Shown here in pieces: positions 46,242 to 55,942 of a stretch of DNA of 64,000 nucleotides. Source of the stretch: an uncultured Bacteroidota bacterium (GTDB lineage: Bacteria > Bacteroidota > Bacteroidia > Flavobacteriales > Flavobacteriaceae); the NCBI GenBank assembly GCA_902597545.1, contig CACJYD010000002.1:114718-178717 (forward strand), written 5' to 3'. Made by a program: the position numbers and the translations under genes. The first letter of the stretch is position 1. Every line of letters begins with the position of its first letter. The notes below the pieces were generated by a model. The model did no database searches. It was not told the origin of the DNA and was given only the letters and a program-made list of their open reading frames with translations.

Positions 46242-47924
46242 GTGAAAAGTAAAAAAAGGTATACAATAACGTCTGCATTACCATATACTAATGGACGTTT
46301 ACATATTGGTCATTTAGCAGGAGCATATATACCTGCTGATATCTATGCAAGATTCAAAAGAATCACTGATAATGATGTAGCTTACATTTGTGGTAGTGAT
46401 GAACATGGTGTTGCAATTTCAATTAGAGCTAAAAAAGAAAATAAAACCCCAAAGGAAATTATTGATAAATATCATGCATTAATAAAAAAAAGCTTTGATG
46501 ATTTTGGTATTTCTTTCGACAATTATTCGAGAACATCCTCGAAAATCCACCATGAAACAGCATCTGAATTTTTTAAGTTTCTTAATGAAAAGAATTGTTT
46601 TGAAATTAAAAATTCTAAACAATTATATGACCCAGTTGAAAATCAATTTTTAGCAGATAGATTTGTTGAAGGGGAATGCCCTCACTGTGGGTTTGAACAT
46701 GCGTATGGTGATCAATGTGAAAATTGTGGAAGCTCATTGAGCCCTGAACAATTAATTAATCCTATATCAAAAATAAGTGGCTCCAAACCGATTGAAAAAG
46801 AAACAACTCATTGGTATTTACCTCTGGGAAAGTATGTTGATTTTATTAATGATTGGTTTCTTAAGGATAAGAAAGATTCTGCAAAATCAAATGTATATGG
46901 GCAAGTTAAATCATGGATTGATCAAGGATTGGAATCTAGAGCTATCACTAGAGATTTAGATTGGGGAATACCAGTTCCTCACAAAGATGGTGATGGCAAA
47001 GTTCTTTATGTTTGGTTTGATGCACCCATTGGCTATATCTCATCAACAAAAGAATGGGCTAAAAATGAGAATAAAGATTGGGAATTATATTGGAAAGATA
47101 AAAATACTAAGCTGATTCATTTCATTGGCAAAGATAATATAGTCTTTCACTGTATTATATTTCCAATAATACTTAAAGCACATGGTAACTATATTTTGCC
47201 TGAAAACGTACCAGCTAATGAGTTCTTAAATTTAGAAGGAGAAAAATTTTCAACTTCAAAAAATTGGGCAATATGGATTGATGAGTTCTTGAATGATTTT
47301 CCAGGAATGCAAGATTCTTTGAGATATACATTAACAGTAAATGCACCTGAAACTAAAGACAATGATTTTACCTGGAAGGACTTTCAGGCAAGGAACAATA
47401 ACGAATTAGTAGCAATTTTTGGAAATTTTATAAATCGGGTGTTTGTACTAACTCACAAGTATTTTGATGGAATAGTACCAAAATTTGATAGTTTGGATAA
47501 AGTTGACAATGAAATCTTAAAAAGAACTTATGAAATTCCAAAATTAATTTCAGATTCATTAGATAATTATAAGTTTAGGTATTCTATTAATTTGCTAATT
47601 GATTTGGCTAGGCTAGGTAATAAATATTTAGCTGACCAGGAACCATGGAAGCTACATAAATCAGGTAATATAAAAAGAGTCAAAACGATAATGTATGTTG
47701 CACTTCAAATATGTGGAATGCTTTCAACTTTATCTACTCCTTTTCTACCAAATGCATCAAAAAAAATTAGAGATATTCTTAATATAAATGAAATTAAATG
47801 GACAGATCTCTCATTTGATGATCCAATAATTGAGCAAAATAAGACTATTAAAAAACCATCTTTGATATTTAGAAAGATAGAGGATGAGGAAATTAAAAAT
47901 CAAATTAAAAAACTAAAAAGTTAG
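46242..47924 (+). CDS. metG: Methionyl-tRNA synthetase
   Basis: The 560-residue class I synthetase begins [14 protein letters not shown] with the HIGH motif (LHIGHL). A zinc-binding knuckle carries [18 protein letters not shown]. The KMSKS-type loop reads KFSTSKN, and an anticodon-binding helical domain follows. It lacks the extra C-terminal tRNA-binding domain (about 110 residues) found in many MetG proteins. The GTG at 46242 gives the usual N-terminus, while a TTG four codons earlier falls on the promoter-like box. Confidence 0.94.
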   Translation: MKSKKRYTITSALPYTNGRLHIGHLAGAYIPADIYARFKRITDNDVAYICGSDEHGVAISIRAKKENKTPKEIIDKYHALIKKSFDDFGISFDNYSRTSSKIHHETASEFFKFLNEKNCFEIKNSKQLYDPVENQFLADRFVEGECPHCGFEHAYGDQCENCGSSLSPEQLINPISKISGSKPIEKETTHWYLPLGKYVDFINDWFLKDKKDSAKSNVYGQVKSWIDQGLESRAITRDLDWGIPVPHKDGDGKVLYVWFDAPIGYISSTKEWAKNENKDWELYWKDKNTKLIHFIGKDNIVFHCIIFPIILKAHGNYILPENVPANEFLNLEGEKFSTSKNWAIWIDEFLNDFPGMQDSLRYTLTVNAPETKDNDFTWKDFQARNNNELVAIFGNFINRVFVLTHKYFDGIVPKFDSLDKVDNEILKRTYEIPKLISDSLDNYKFRYSINLLIDLARLGNKYLADQEPWKLHKSGNIKRVKTIMYVALQICGMLSTLSTPFLPNASKKIRDILNINEIKWTDLSFDDPIIEQNKTIKKPSLIFRKIEDEEIKNQIKKLKS

Positions 47925-47929
47925 TTTAT

Positions 47930-48406
47930 TTAATTAGAAATTTCTTTTGATCGTTGGTTAATTTGAAAAATTAAACCATTGTAAGATTCTACCAGATTTT
48001 TTAAATCCATTTGATATTCTTTTACAGTTTCTTGTTTAAGTAAATATGAATCAATTTTCTGTAAATAAGTATTAACAACTCTTATTCTACCAATGATTGG
48101 TGATGTTTTGTATTTTCCAGGAATAGTCTCTTTTTTTATTTTTTCAAGTTCTATACTCAATGACTTTATTTTAGACTTATGATTAATTTCATTATCAATT
48201 AAATCAGAAAATTTCTCAGTAAAATTAATCATCTGAGTCCATATTTCTATTTCTGATGTATAGCTGGAATCTAGTCTGATTATCTCTGGCTTATTTTCAA
48301 AAAAAGAAACAATTGAAGTGGGAACAGGAATCTGATCTATAGTACCCTTATTTGTATCAACATTAGAGCAAGAAAAAATTAATAAGTAAATAAATATATT
48401 TCTCAA
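47930..48406 (-). CDS. Small lipoprotein of unknown function
   Basis: The 158-residue protein has a short signal ending LLIFSC (Cys13) and then charged helical stretches (about 60-155), probably coiled coil: INFTEKFSDLIDNE and IKSLSIELEKIKKE. I do not recognise a family. It begins with TTG and converges on metG with 5 bases between stops. A 45-base gap separates it from the last utilisation-locus gene upstream, so it may or may not belong to that locus. Confidence 0.6.
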   Translation of the reverse strand: MRNIFIYLLIFSCSNVDTNKGTIDQIPVPTSIVSFFENKPEIIRLDSSYTSEIEIWTQMINFTEKFSDLIDNEINHKSKIKSLSIELEKIKKETIPGKYKTSPIIGRIRVVNTYLQKIDSYLLKQETVKEYQMDLKNLVESYNGLIFQINQRSKEISN

Positions 48407-48451
48407 TTAAATAATTTTTAATAAAAATACACTTATTTGAGATTATTCTAT

Positions 48452-49174
48452 TTAATCAGTTTTAAAAGAATAAATGATAGAGAAGCTACTATTAGTACCA
48501 TCACTAGTTTTAACTCTCCAATAATATGTCGAGGCACCATCAAGAGAAACATCAAAAGTTTTAGACGTAATATTTGTTAACTCATTTGATGGAGATTGTT
48601 TACCATCAGTCTTATCAACATACAAAGTATATTTTAATTCATCACCCTGATCTGGATCAGATCCTTCCCAAGAAAATGTTACTTTACCATCAGATGATCT
48701 AGATACAGTCGAGCCAGAGCTTGGTGATTTTAAATCAGCTGGAAAAGGAGCATAATTTTTAATTCCTGGGCCTGCTAAATAAAACTTCCAAGAGGTACTT
48801 GTTCCAGTTTGAGTGGTAGTTGTATTTTTTGATATAACTTTCCAAATGTAGGGTTGACCTTTATCAAGTTCGACGGTAGTGTTTATCGTAGTTAAACCAG
48901 TTTTATTTACAACAGCTGATGAATTTAAATTAGTAACCTGTAGATCGTACGTACTAGTATTTGATGATGCTTGCCAAGAAAAATCTACATTACTTTTAGT
49001 ATCAGAAGTGCTTGTACCTGTCTCACATACTTTCCCATTTGAAGGAGCAGTCAATGTTACAGCTCCAGGTGGTTGAGGTGGTGGTGGATCTCCTCCTCCA
49101 TCTCCAGAACCTCCTCCATCACCTCCACATGAGGAAATGAAAAGTATAATAAATAAATAAATTAATTTTTTCAT
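48452..49174 (-). CDS. Surface lipoprotein with two fibronectin type III-like domains
   Basis: The 240-residue protein has a signal ending FISSC (Cys16), a Gly/Asp/Pro-rich linker (GGDGGGSGDGGGDPPPP), and two beta-sandwich repeats. Each carries the FnIII-like F-S/T-W ... Y-x-W-x-V-x-S/T pattern: VDFSWQAS with PYIWKVISK, and VTFSWEGSDPDQGD with YYWRVKTSDG. It overlaps the GH5 gene by 4 bases, so it is the last gene of the glucan locus. It probably sits on the cell surface and binds glycan or enzyme. No catalytic motif is seen. Confidence 0.75.
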   Translation of the reverse strand: MKKLIYLFIILFISSCGGDGGGSGDGGGDPPPPQPPGAVTLTAPSNGKVCETGTSTSDTKSNVDFSWQASSNTSTYDLQVTNLNSSAVVNKTGLTTINTTVELDKGQPYIWKVISKNTTTTQTGTSTSWKFYLAGPGIKNYAPFPADLKSPSSGSTVSRSSDGKVTFSWEGSDPDQGDELKYTLYVDKTDGKQSPSNELTNITSKTFDVSLDGASTYYWRVKTSDGTNSSFSIIYSFKTD

Positions 49175-52100
49175 TCTCTTATTACTTTAAAGGTTTTTCT
49201 AACTGTTTTACTTTCTAAGACAACTATGTATGCTCCAGGTATTTGATTTGTCAGATCTATATTCGTTTTTCTAGACATATCCGCTATATCCTGGTATCTG
49301 CTGTAAATTAGATCTCCCTTCTCACTAAAGATATTAACTTTTACTCTAGTATCCTCGCCCCCTACATGTACTTTTACATCACTATCAGTCGGGTTTGGAT
49401 AATAATGAATATCCTCTGATATAAATACCTCTTTTTCTACAAAACCTTGACACTCTAAATCCGTGTCTACCCTTATAATACTTAGCCCTGTAGATAAAGT
49501 TGCTTCAAAACTGTTTCCAGTAACTTTTTGTTTGATGCCATTGATCGTTACATTATACTGCTTTGAACCTGTCATCTGTATGCTTGTACTCTTTCTATCA
49601 TTATCAATATCAATAAATGCTGTGAGTGCTGGCGGCTCTCCTACTACAACTTCAAAACACTGCTCATAGTTAGCCTGACCATCAACTGTAAAGCAAACCT
49701 CATAAGTTCCCTTAGCAAGACCAGTGACTGAAGCAGTTTTGTCTGTTCCTGTTATCGTGACGTTATCCTTACCAGTAATTGTAACTGTGTAGTCGTATGA
49801 AGCGTCTTCCACACTCAAGTCTATTACTCCGTCACTGCTACCAACACAAGTGGCGCTACCAACCTCAACCTTGAAATTGTTCACAGGTAATTCAAAAATC
49901 TGGCAACCAGTAACATCAACCTTAGCACCAGCGGGTGTGTCAGGACATTGGTCAACTGAATCACCAACTCCATCTAAATCAGTATCCAAATCTCTAAATT
50001 GCATCCAATTCATATTAAAACCTCCATCCAAAACTTTTAGTCTCAAAAGAAAAATTCCCTTAGGAATATTATTCTCAAGGTTTGCTGTTATAGTTGTCCA
50101 ATCTTGCCATCCGCCAGTTGATGGAAAGTCAACTTCAGAAAGAACCACATACTCCCTGGAACTGTTTTGTTCAACCAGTGAGAGAGCAATTTTACCTCCA
50201 TTAGACTGAGAAGCAACTCTAAAATCAATAGTATATTTTGATGAGGTGCTTGTAAAAATTTTATAATCAGCATAATCTCCAGTGTCAGTGTATCCAATAT
50301 TAGAACCTCCTCCATCATCATTAGTATCCTCTGTTCCTAATCCGAACATTCTAAGGTAATCCTCAACCTCTACTTTACCAGGTATCACGAATCGTGGGTC
50401 CAAGTCATTAATAACTTGAAGATTTGTAAAAGAATTTAAAACCTTATTATTGTTAGACTTAATTAAATCACCTGAATATGAAACCTTAATTTCATCTGTA
50501 TATAATAAATTATCAGATAGATTTAAAAAAAGTGTTTTGGGTTTTGAAGAATCTAAAGTTACTGAGTTAATACTTTTTTCTTGCCCATTTATTGTAACAC
50601 TAAATTTATCTAAACTCCCATTGATAGATGAGGCTAAAATTTCTTGATTAACAAAAACCTCAATGGATTTTTCATCAGATCCAGTTTTACCGTTCACCGA
50701 TTTAAATGGTGCTGAAGAAATCTCTCCAATTTTTTCAAATAAAATACTGCTTATATTTAATGGTATATCGTCATTGAAATGTAGTTTAAGTGAATGATTT
50801 CCTTGATCCAAAATAACATCATCTATGGTTGATGTAATAAATGAAAACCAGCTTCCACTGGAATTTGTAGTATAAACTGATGAAATATTTTGATCATTTA
50901 ACGATAGGTAAAGCTTTCCTCCATTCTGTTCGGACGCATGTCTAATTTTTACTCTATATACGCCTGATGAGTTTATTTTTACAGAATATTTAGTCCACTC
51001 ACCAGTTTCTACAAAACCTAGATGATAACCATTACTATTTACGTTATCGTTGTTATCTTCAATATCAACCCCATCATTTCTATACCGCCATCCTCTATTC
51101 CAAGCAGTAAATGATCCAGATGATTGATGGTATGTAGCTACATCATTATCATAATAAGCATAACTATTTTTACCTAAATCATAATCGGAAAGAAAAATCA
51201 GTCCAGGTATCTCTTGTCTTTTTTTAAATGGAATTGTTTCGTTAGTATGTGGCTGTCTTAAAAGAGCATCAGAAATTCCTTTTCTATAAATACAATTTTC
51301 TGAAAGTGCATTATCAGCTAATTTAATCATTGCTTCATAGGCTTCTTGTTCTGATGGTTTATCTCCCTCATCATTCCAATAATTTAGAATTTTTTGATAG
51401 CCATCATTTACTAGAATTCTGTATGGACTATTAACGCTCCCAATTTTTTTCATAGCCCACCACGCCCATCCTACATTATTATCTTCGAATAATTTTACAG
51501 CATCCGTATACCATGTATTTGAGTTTTCACCTGACTCTCCCATCCAAAGTGGTACATCATATTGCTCTCTAATGGGTAGAACCCAATTCAAATCATCACT
51601 ATTTGTAGAGTTCCAATATTTATGAAAACTATAAGCCATGTTATCATCCCAAGGTGGTAATAATCCAGTATAATTGTTAGCATAATCATTTCCTTCAATA
51701 ATTATCAAATGGTTATCTCCAACCTCTCTAATCGCATTTGTAATCCTAACAAATAAATCTTTTAAGGCTTTACCTTCAGGAAGTTCCCAGTTTGTTTCAT
51801 TTAATAAATCGTAGCCACCAATCCATTCATTATCTTTATATCTTTCAGCAATTTTTCTCCAAAGGGCAACAGTTTTACTTTTATTTTGTTCACTTTCCCA
51901 AAGAGATGGTTTATCTGGGTCGTAATCAGATATATCTGTATTTCTACCTTGTCCACCAGGCGCTGCATGAAGATCTAAGATAACATACATGTTGTGTGGT
52001 TTAGCCCATTCAAGAACATTATCTACAATGTTGAAACCTTCGTCTAACCATGTATTTTCACCTGATACTGGCTCCTCTTGTATTGGTAATGTAAATAAAT

Positions 52101-52446
52101 TATAATGTAGTGGAACTCGAATACTATTAAAACCCCAAGAAGCTAGTGAATCAACATCTATTTTTGTGAAATGATTTTCCCTCCACTTTTTAAAAAACTC
52201 TTCAGTTTTTTCAGTACCCATTAAGTCAACCAATTTTTCTTTGATTTCATGTTGAGCTCCAACGCTACCACCGCTTTCATGCATCATATAACCTTCAATT
52301 AATAACCACCCCCCTGGTGCGTATCCTCTCAATAAGACTTCATTTCCATTTTCATCAACAATTTTCTTTCCCTCAGCCCTTAAATTCTGGGAAAAGGTAA
52401 TAGTGGAAGAAAATAAAAAAATTAGTACAAGGATTTTTCTAAACAT
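49171..52446 (-). CDS. GH5 glucanase with two CBM6-like modules and T9SS sorting domain
   Basis: The 1091-residue secreted enzyme has a signal peptide (ending TFSQ) and a GH5 domain (about 22-380) starting VLLRGYAPGGWLLIEGY. Likely acid/base is Glu217 in LLNETNW and nucleophile Glu304 in WMGESGE. Two beta-sandwich modules resembling CBM6 follow (about 440-570 and 690-830; FVETGEWTKYSV, YTDTGDYADYKI). Then come a calcium-binding DTDLDGVGDSVDQCPD repeat, a SprB-like module (about 870-960) and a C-terminal sorting domain (HYYPNPTDSDVKV to KTFKVIRE). The opening resembles exo-beta-1,3-glucanases, fitting laminarin. It is the only T9SS-type protein of the locus. Confidence 0.88.
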   Translation of the reverse strand: MFRKILVLIFLFSSTITFSQNLRAEGKKIVDENGNEVLLRGYAPGGWLLIEGYMMHESGGSVGAQHEIKEKLVDLMGTEKTEEFFKKWRENHFTKIDVDSLASWGFNSIRVPLHYNLFTLPIQEEPVSGENTWLDEGFNIVDNVLEWAKPHNMYVILDLHAAPGGQGRNTDISDYDPDKPSLWESEQNKSKTVALWRKIAERYKDNEWIGGYDLLNETNWELPEGKALKDLFVRITNAIREVGDNHLIIIEGNDYANNYTGLLPPWDDNMAYSFHKYWNSTNSDDLNWVLPIREQYDVPLWMGESGENSNTWYTDAVKLFEDNNVGWAWWAMKKIGSVNSPYRILVNDGYQKILNYWNDEGDKPSEQEAYEAMIKLADNALSENCIYRKGISDALLRQPHTNETIPFKKRQEIPGLIFLSDYDLGKNSYAYYDNDVATYHQSSGSFTAWNRGWRYRNDGVDIEDNNDNVNSNGYHLGFVETGEWTKYSVKINSSGVYRVKIRHASEQNGGKLYLSLNDQNISSVYTTNSSGSWFSFITSTIDDVILDQGNHSLKLHFNDDIPLNISSILFEKIGEISSAPFKSVNGKTGSDEKSIEVFVNQEILASSINGSLDKFSVTINGQEKSINSVTLDSSKPKTLFLNLSDNLLYTDEIKVSYSGDLIKSNNNKVLNSFTNLQVINDLDPRFVIPGKVEVEDYLRMFGLGTEDTNDDGGGSNIGYTDTGDYADYKIFTSTSSKYTIDFRVASQSNGGKIALSLVEQNSSREYVVLSEVDFPSTGGWQDWTTITANLENNIPKGIFLLRLKVLDGGFNMNWMQFRDLDTDLDGVGDSVDQCPDTPAGAKVDVTGCQIFELPVNNFKVEVGSATCVGSSDGVIDLSVEDASYDYTVTITGKDNVTITGTDKTASVTGLAKGTYEVCFTVDGQANYEQCFEVVVGEPPALTAFIDIDNDRKSTSIQMTGSKQYNVTINGIKQKVTGNSFEATLSTGLSIIRVDTDLECQGFVEKEVFISEDIHYYPNPTDSDVKVHVGGEDTRVKVNIFSEKGDLIYSRYQDIADMSRKTNIDLTNQIPGAYIVVLESKTVRKTFKVIRE

Positions 52447-52448
52447 TA

Positions 52449-54251
52449 CTACAGCCCATATCCAAAGTTAAAAAGTAAATCTTTATCATCAGCATTGGCT
52501 CCATGTTCAGCTTTTATAGGCCAAGGATATGAAAGTTTACCGGTTGATTGAAAATCTCCAAACAGAATATCTGAAACACCATCACCCTCAGATCCAGGTA
52601 ACCAAATTGCGGCAAAACCATCCCAATCATCAATGTGCTCTGCAATATTCATCGGTCTACCAGAAATTAGTAAGACCATAACTTTATATCCTTTGTTTTT
52701 GAGATTGTTTATTGTATTAATATCATCATTTAGTAAATCTAAATTATCTTTATCTCCAAAGAATTCTGTGTAAGGATCTTCTCCAATAACAACAACAGCA
52801 AGCTCGCCATCAACATCATTTAGATCTTGTCCGTCTTCAGAATAAATCACATTAGTTTCAGCTGAAACAGATTTTTTGATACCATCTAAAATTGTTGTTC
52901 CAATAGTTATATCACCTTGTCCACCTTGCCAATTAATTGTCCATCCACCACATTGCATTCCAAGATTATCGGCACCTCTGCCTGCAACTACAATAGATTT
53001 TGAATCTTTAGAAATTGGAATAATGTCATCATTCTTTAGAACCACAACACTTTCACGAACAGCTTGTCTTGCAATATCTCTGTGAGTATCAGAACCTATT
53101 ACTTTTAGAGCATCATTTTCAACAAGTGGATTATCAAACAAACCATTTCTTATCTTGACTTTTAAAATTCGTTTTACAGCATCATCAATTCTAGCTAACG
53201 GTATCGAGCCTTCTTCAACACTTTCTTTTAGTAATCTCATAAACTTTTTATATGGTTGTCCCTGTCCTGAAACCATAACCATATCAATTCCTGCATTGAT
53301 CGAAGTGATAATATCCGATTTGTAGTCCCCAGGAATTTCATCTATACCTTGCCAATCTGAAATAACAAAACCATCGAATCCCATTTCAATTTTTAAAATA
53401 TCTGTAAGTAACTCTTTACTTCCATGACATTTAACACCATTCCAGCTATTATAAGATGCCATTATTGTTTGAACATCAGCATCAATTGCTGCTTGATACT
53501 TAGGTAATAATTTTTCTTTTAGCTCGTCAACATTCAGGATAGTATTTCCTCTATCAACTAAACCATTCATACCTGTACCAAATTCTGTATTACCATCTCC
53601 AATAAAATGTTTTGCACAAGCAACCACTTTCTTTCCAGAATTAGTTTGAGCACTTTGATATCCTTTTACTGAAGCCTCACCCAATATTTCAACTAGAGAT
53701 GGATCACTTGAAAAGCCCTCATATGTTCTACCCCATCTGTAATCCTCAGGTGAGGATAAACAAGGCGAAAAAGTCCAATCAATTCCAGTTGCAGCAACTT
53801 CAATTGACGTAGCCTCAGAGATTTTAAAAATTAATTCAGGATTATTAGTAGCACCTAAGCCAATATTTTGTGGAAATATTGTGGCCCCGTAAACATTATT
53901 ATGACCATGCACAGCATCAATTCCGTAAATCAATGGAATTTGTAATCTAGATTTTAAAGTTTCAGACTGATAACCGTTATACATATCAAGCCAAGCTTGA
54001 GGCTCATTAACCTTTGGATGTGAACCGCCTCCACTTAATAGTGATCCGATTGAATAAGTTGAAAGATCTGTAATTGTGTCTAAAAATCGTTGATCGATTT
54101 GTGTCATTTGACCAACCTTTTCATCCAATGTCATAGACTGAATTAATTTATCTACTTTTTTATCTATCTCAGATTCAGAGATCATATTTCTATCATTGTT
54201 ACATGAAAAATTTATGATCAAAAAACCTAAAAAAACTATATACTTTTTCAT
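52449..54251 (-). CDS. GH3 beta-glucosidase lipoprotein
   Basis: The 600-residue enzyme has a lipobox near FSC (Cys17) and two GH3 domains. The nucleophile is probably Asp299 in GFVISDWQG. KHFIGDG (about 215-221) is a conserved substrate region. In the C-terminal domain EDPYTEFFGD (about 491-500) resembles the acid/base loop of barley-type exoglucanases, with Glu496 as candidate. It would trim beta-1,3/1,4 or 1,6-linked glucose from oligosaccharides at the cell envelope. It lies 2 bases upstream of the GH5 gene. Confidence 0.9.
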   Translation of the reverse strand: MKKYIVFLGFLIINFSCNNDRNMISESEIDKKVDKLIQSMTLDEKVGQMTQIDQRFLDTITDLSTYSIGSLLSGGGSHPKVNEPQAWLDMYNGYQSETLKSRLQIPLIYGIDAVHGHNNVYGATIFPQNIGLGATNNPELIFKISEATSIEVAATGIDWTFSPCLSSPEDYRWGRTYEGFSSDPSLVEILGEASVKGYQSAQTNSGKKVVACAKHFIGDGNTEFGTGMNGLVDRGNTILNVDELKEKLLPKYQAAIDADVQTIMASYNSWNGVKCHGSKELLTDILKIEMGFDGFVISDWQGIDEIPGDYKSDIITSINAGIDMVMVSGQGQPYKKFMRLLKESVEEGSIPLARIDDAVKRILKVKIRNGLFDNPLVENDALKVIGSDTHRDIARQAVRESVVVLKNDDIIPISKDSKSIVVAGRGADNLGMQCGGWTINWQGGQGDITIGTTILDGIKKSVSAETNVIYSEDGQDLNDVDGELAVVVIGEDPYTEFFGDKDNLDLLNDDINTINNLKNKGYKVMVLLISGRPMNIAEHIDDWDGFAAIWLPGSEGDGVSDILFGDFQSTGKLSYPWPIKAEHGANADDKDLLFNFGYGL

Positions 54252-54260
54252 AATATTATT

Positions 54261-55862
54261 TTATTGATAAACTCTAACATAATCGACTTCCATTGTATCG
54301 AAATCAAAATTAGGATCAACTGATCCACCATATGTACCACCCATTGCAACATTAACAATGATATTGAAATCCCAATTGAAAGGTAAAGCACATGCATTAC
54401 CAACAATATGAAATGGCTTATCATCAACATAAAAAGTCAATGCTTTTTCAGTCCAAACCACAGAATAAACATGAAAGTTTGTTGAAACATCATTATAATC
54501 ATGAGTAATATTACTATCACCAGAACCATAATTATCTGGGTGATGAACAGTTGATTGAATTTGGTTAAGCCTATTACCCGCATGTTCCAAAATGTCTATT
54601 TCGCCACACTTTGGCCAATCCAAGGATGCGTAATTTGAACCTAACATCCATAAAGCTGGCCATGTTCCTGCCTTACTTGGCATTTTTGCTCTTATATCAA
54701 CTCTACCATAGGTAAAGTCCATTTTTTGATATGTCCTAACTCTTCCAGAAGTATAGTTCTTACCTCCATAACTTTCTTTTTTTGCAGTTATTTTTAATAA
54801 ACCATTATCAACCCTTACATTTTCTAATCTATCGGTGGTTGCTTGCAATTCCTGATTATACCATTGATTTCTTACTTCATAAGTCCACTTATTAGAATCC
54901 AACTTGCCAGTGTAATCAAATTCATCAGACCAAACTAAATCTGTATATAAATCCTTAGAAGATGAAGTAGAAACATCCTCATCTGTTAGCCATACATACC
55001 AAGCATTATTATCTGAATCAACTGATCTTAAGAGTATACTATTTTTAGAATTACACTCAAGAGTATATTCATATTCACCAACATAAAATCCAACAAATGA
55101 CTTCTCATTAAAAATAATTTTTCGCTCATCACCTTCATTTTTTACATAAAATGATCCACTGTAATTAGATAAATTATATTTTTCGATTTCACCATCAGAA
55201 TTAGCAGCTTGCCCAGTTGAACCAAAAGTTTCATTTAAATACTTCGCCTTCCCAAATACATCCCCATTTGTTTTGTGAGAATATGTTCCATCGGATTTAA
55301 ATATGTACTCGTCATCATAAAAACCAGAATTGGACTTTGAGAAAGCGGGAGCTTCCCACCACGAGGGATACTTATGATCTTTTGAGCCTAATGAAAAATG
55401 AGAATCAAATGAAGCATTAATTTTCCAAGTTTTCTCGCTACCACCAGTCAATATTGCGAGTATATCTTGATCAGACTCTGGAACTACATAAACAGTTACA
55501 GTTTTACCTAAACTTATAAAATTTCCTGTTGATGAATAGGCTAAAACATTTACATTATATGTTTTTGTTCCAACATCAGTGTAAGTATATTCTACTGAGC
55601 CAGCTGAAGAATCTTTTACATCACCTGTCCCAAATCTAAAACTATAATTAATTGCATTATCCGCTTTTGCAGTAAACCTTACCAATCCAGTTCCATTTCC
55701 ATTTGGATTATTGTCATCAGCACCATCAACTTCAATATTTACAACAAGATTTGAAGGAATAATCTCTGTAGGTGGTTCGTTACCATCTCCATTTATTCCT
55801 TGCTCCCCAGAGCATGAAAAGGCTAACAATATCAGTAAAAAGAGTTTATACATATCTTTCAT
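54261..55862 (-). CDS. GH16 laminarinase-type lipoprotein with PKD and shared accessory domain
   Basis: The 533-residue protein has a lipobox Cys17 (LLAFSC), a PKD-like domain (about 38-125) and a second module (about 130-295, with FYDDEYIFKSDGTY and FVGFYVGEYEYTL). The GH16 domain (about 305-533) starts DLVWSDEFDY. The catalytic motif EIDILEH gives Glu421, Asp423 and Glu426. WPALWMLGSN and MEVDYVRVYQ support a beta-1,3-glucanase (laminarinase) assignment. The N-terminal 295 residues are clearly related to the whole neighbouring 307-residue protein. ATG at 55862 or 55853 could be the start. Confidence 0.92.
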   Translation of the reverse strand: MKDMYKLFLLILLAFSCSGEQGINGDGNEPPTEIIPSNLVVNIEVDGADDNNPNGNGTGLVRFTAKADNAINYSFRFGTGDVKDSSAGSVEYTYTDVGTKTYNVNVLAYSSTGNFISLGKTVTVYVVPESDQDILAILTGGSEKTWKINASFDSHFSLGSKDHKYPSWWEAPAFSKSNSGFYDDEYIFKSDGTYSHKTNGDVFGKAKYLNETFGSTGQAANSDGEIEKYNLSNYSGSFYVKNEGDERKIIFNEKSFVGFYVGEYEYTLECNSKNSILLRSVDSDNNAWYVWLTDEDVSTSSSKDLYTDLVWSDEFDYTGKLDSNKWTYEVRNQWYNQELQATTDRLENVRVDNGLLKITAKKESYGGKNYTSGRVRTYQKMDFTYGRVDIRAKMPSKAGTWPALWMLGSNYASLDWPKCGEIDILEHAGNRLNQIQSTVHHPDNYGSGDSNITHDYNDVSTNFHVYSVVWTEKALTFYVDDKPFHIVGNACALPFNWDFNIIVNVAMGGTYGGSVDPNFDFDTMEVDYVRVYQ

Positions 55863-55874
55863 AAATACTTTAAG

Positions 55875-55905
55875 AAAAAGCTTGAGAAATTTTCATTCTC
55901 AAGCT
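55875..55905 (-). terminator. Terminator-like hairpin between the PKD lipoprotein and GH16 genes
   Basis: AGCTTGAGAA (55879-55888) and TTCTCAAGCT (55896-55905) form a perfect 10-pair stem with a 7-base loop. On the transcribed minus strand it is followed by a short T run. It lies within an otherwise tightly packed operon and may attenuate transcription or stabilise the upstream susCD mRNA. Confidence 0.65.
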
Positions 55906-55942
55906 CTTATCAAACAAAAACAAAAAACCAGTTATATAGTTA

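Noticed and set aside
47930..48406. Assignment of the small lipoprotein to the glucan locus
   Set aside because: There is no sequence evidence of glycan binding, and it is separated by the largest 3' gap of the locus.
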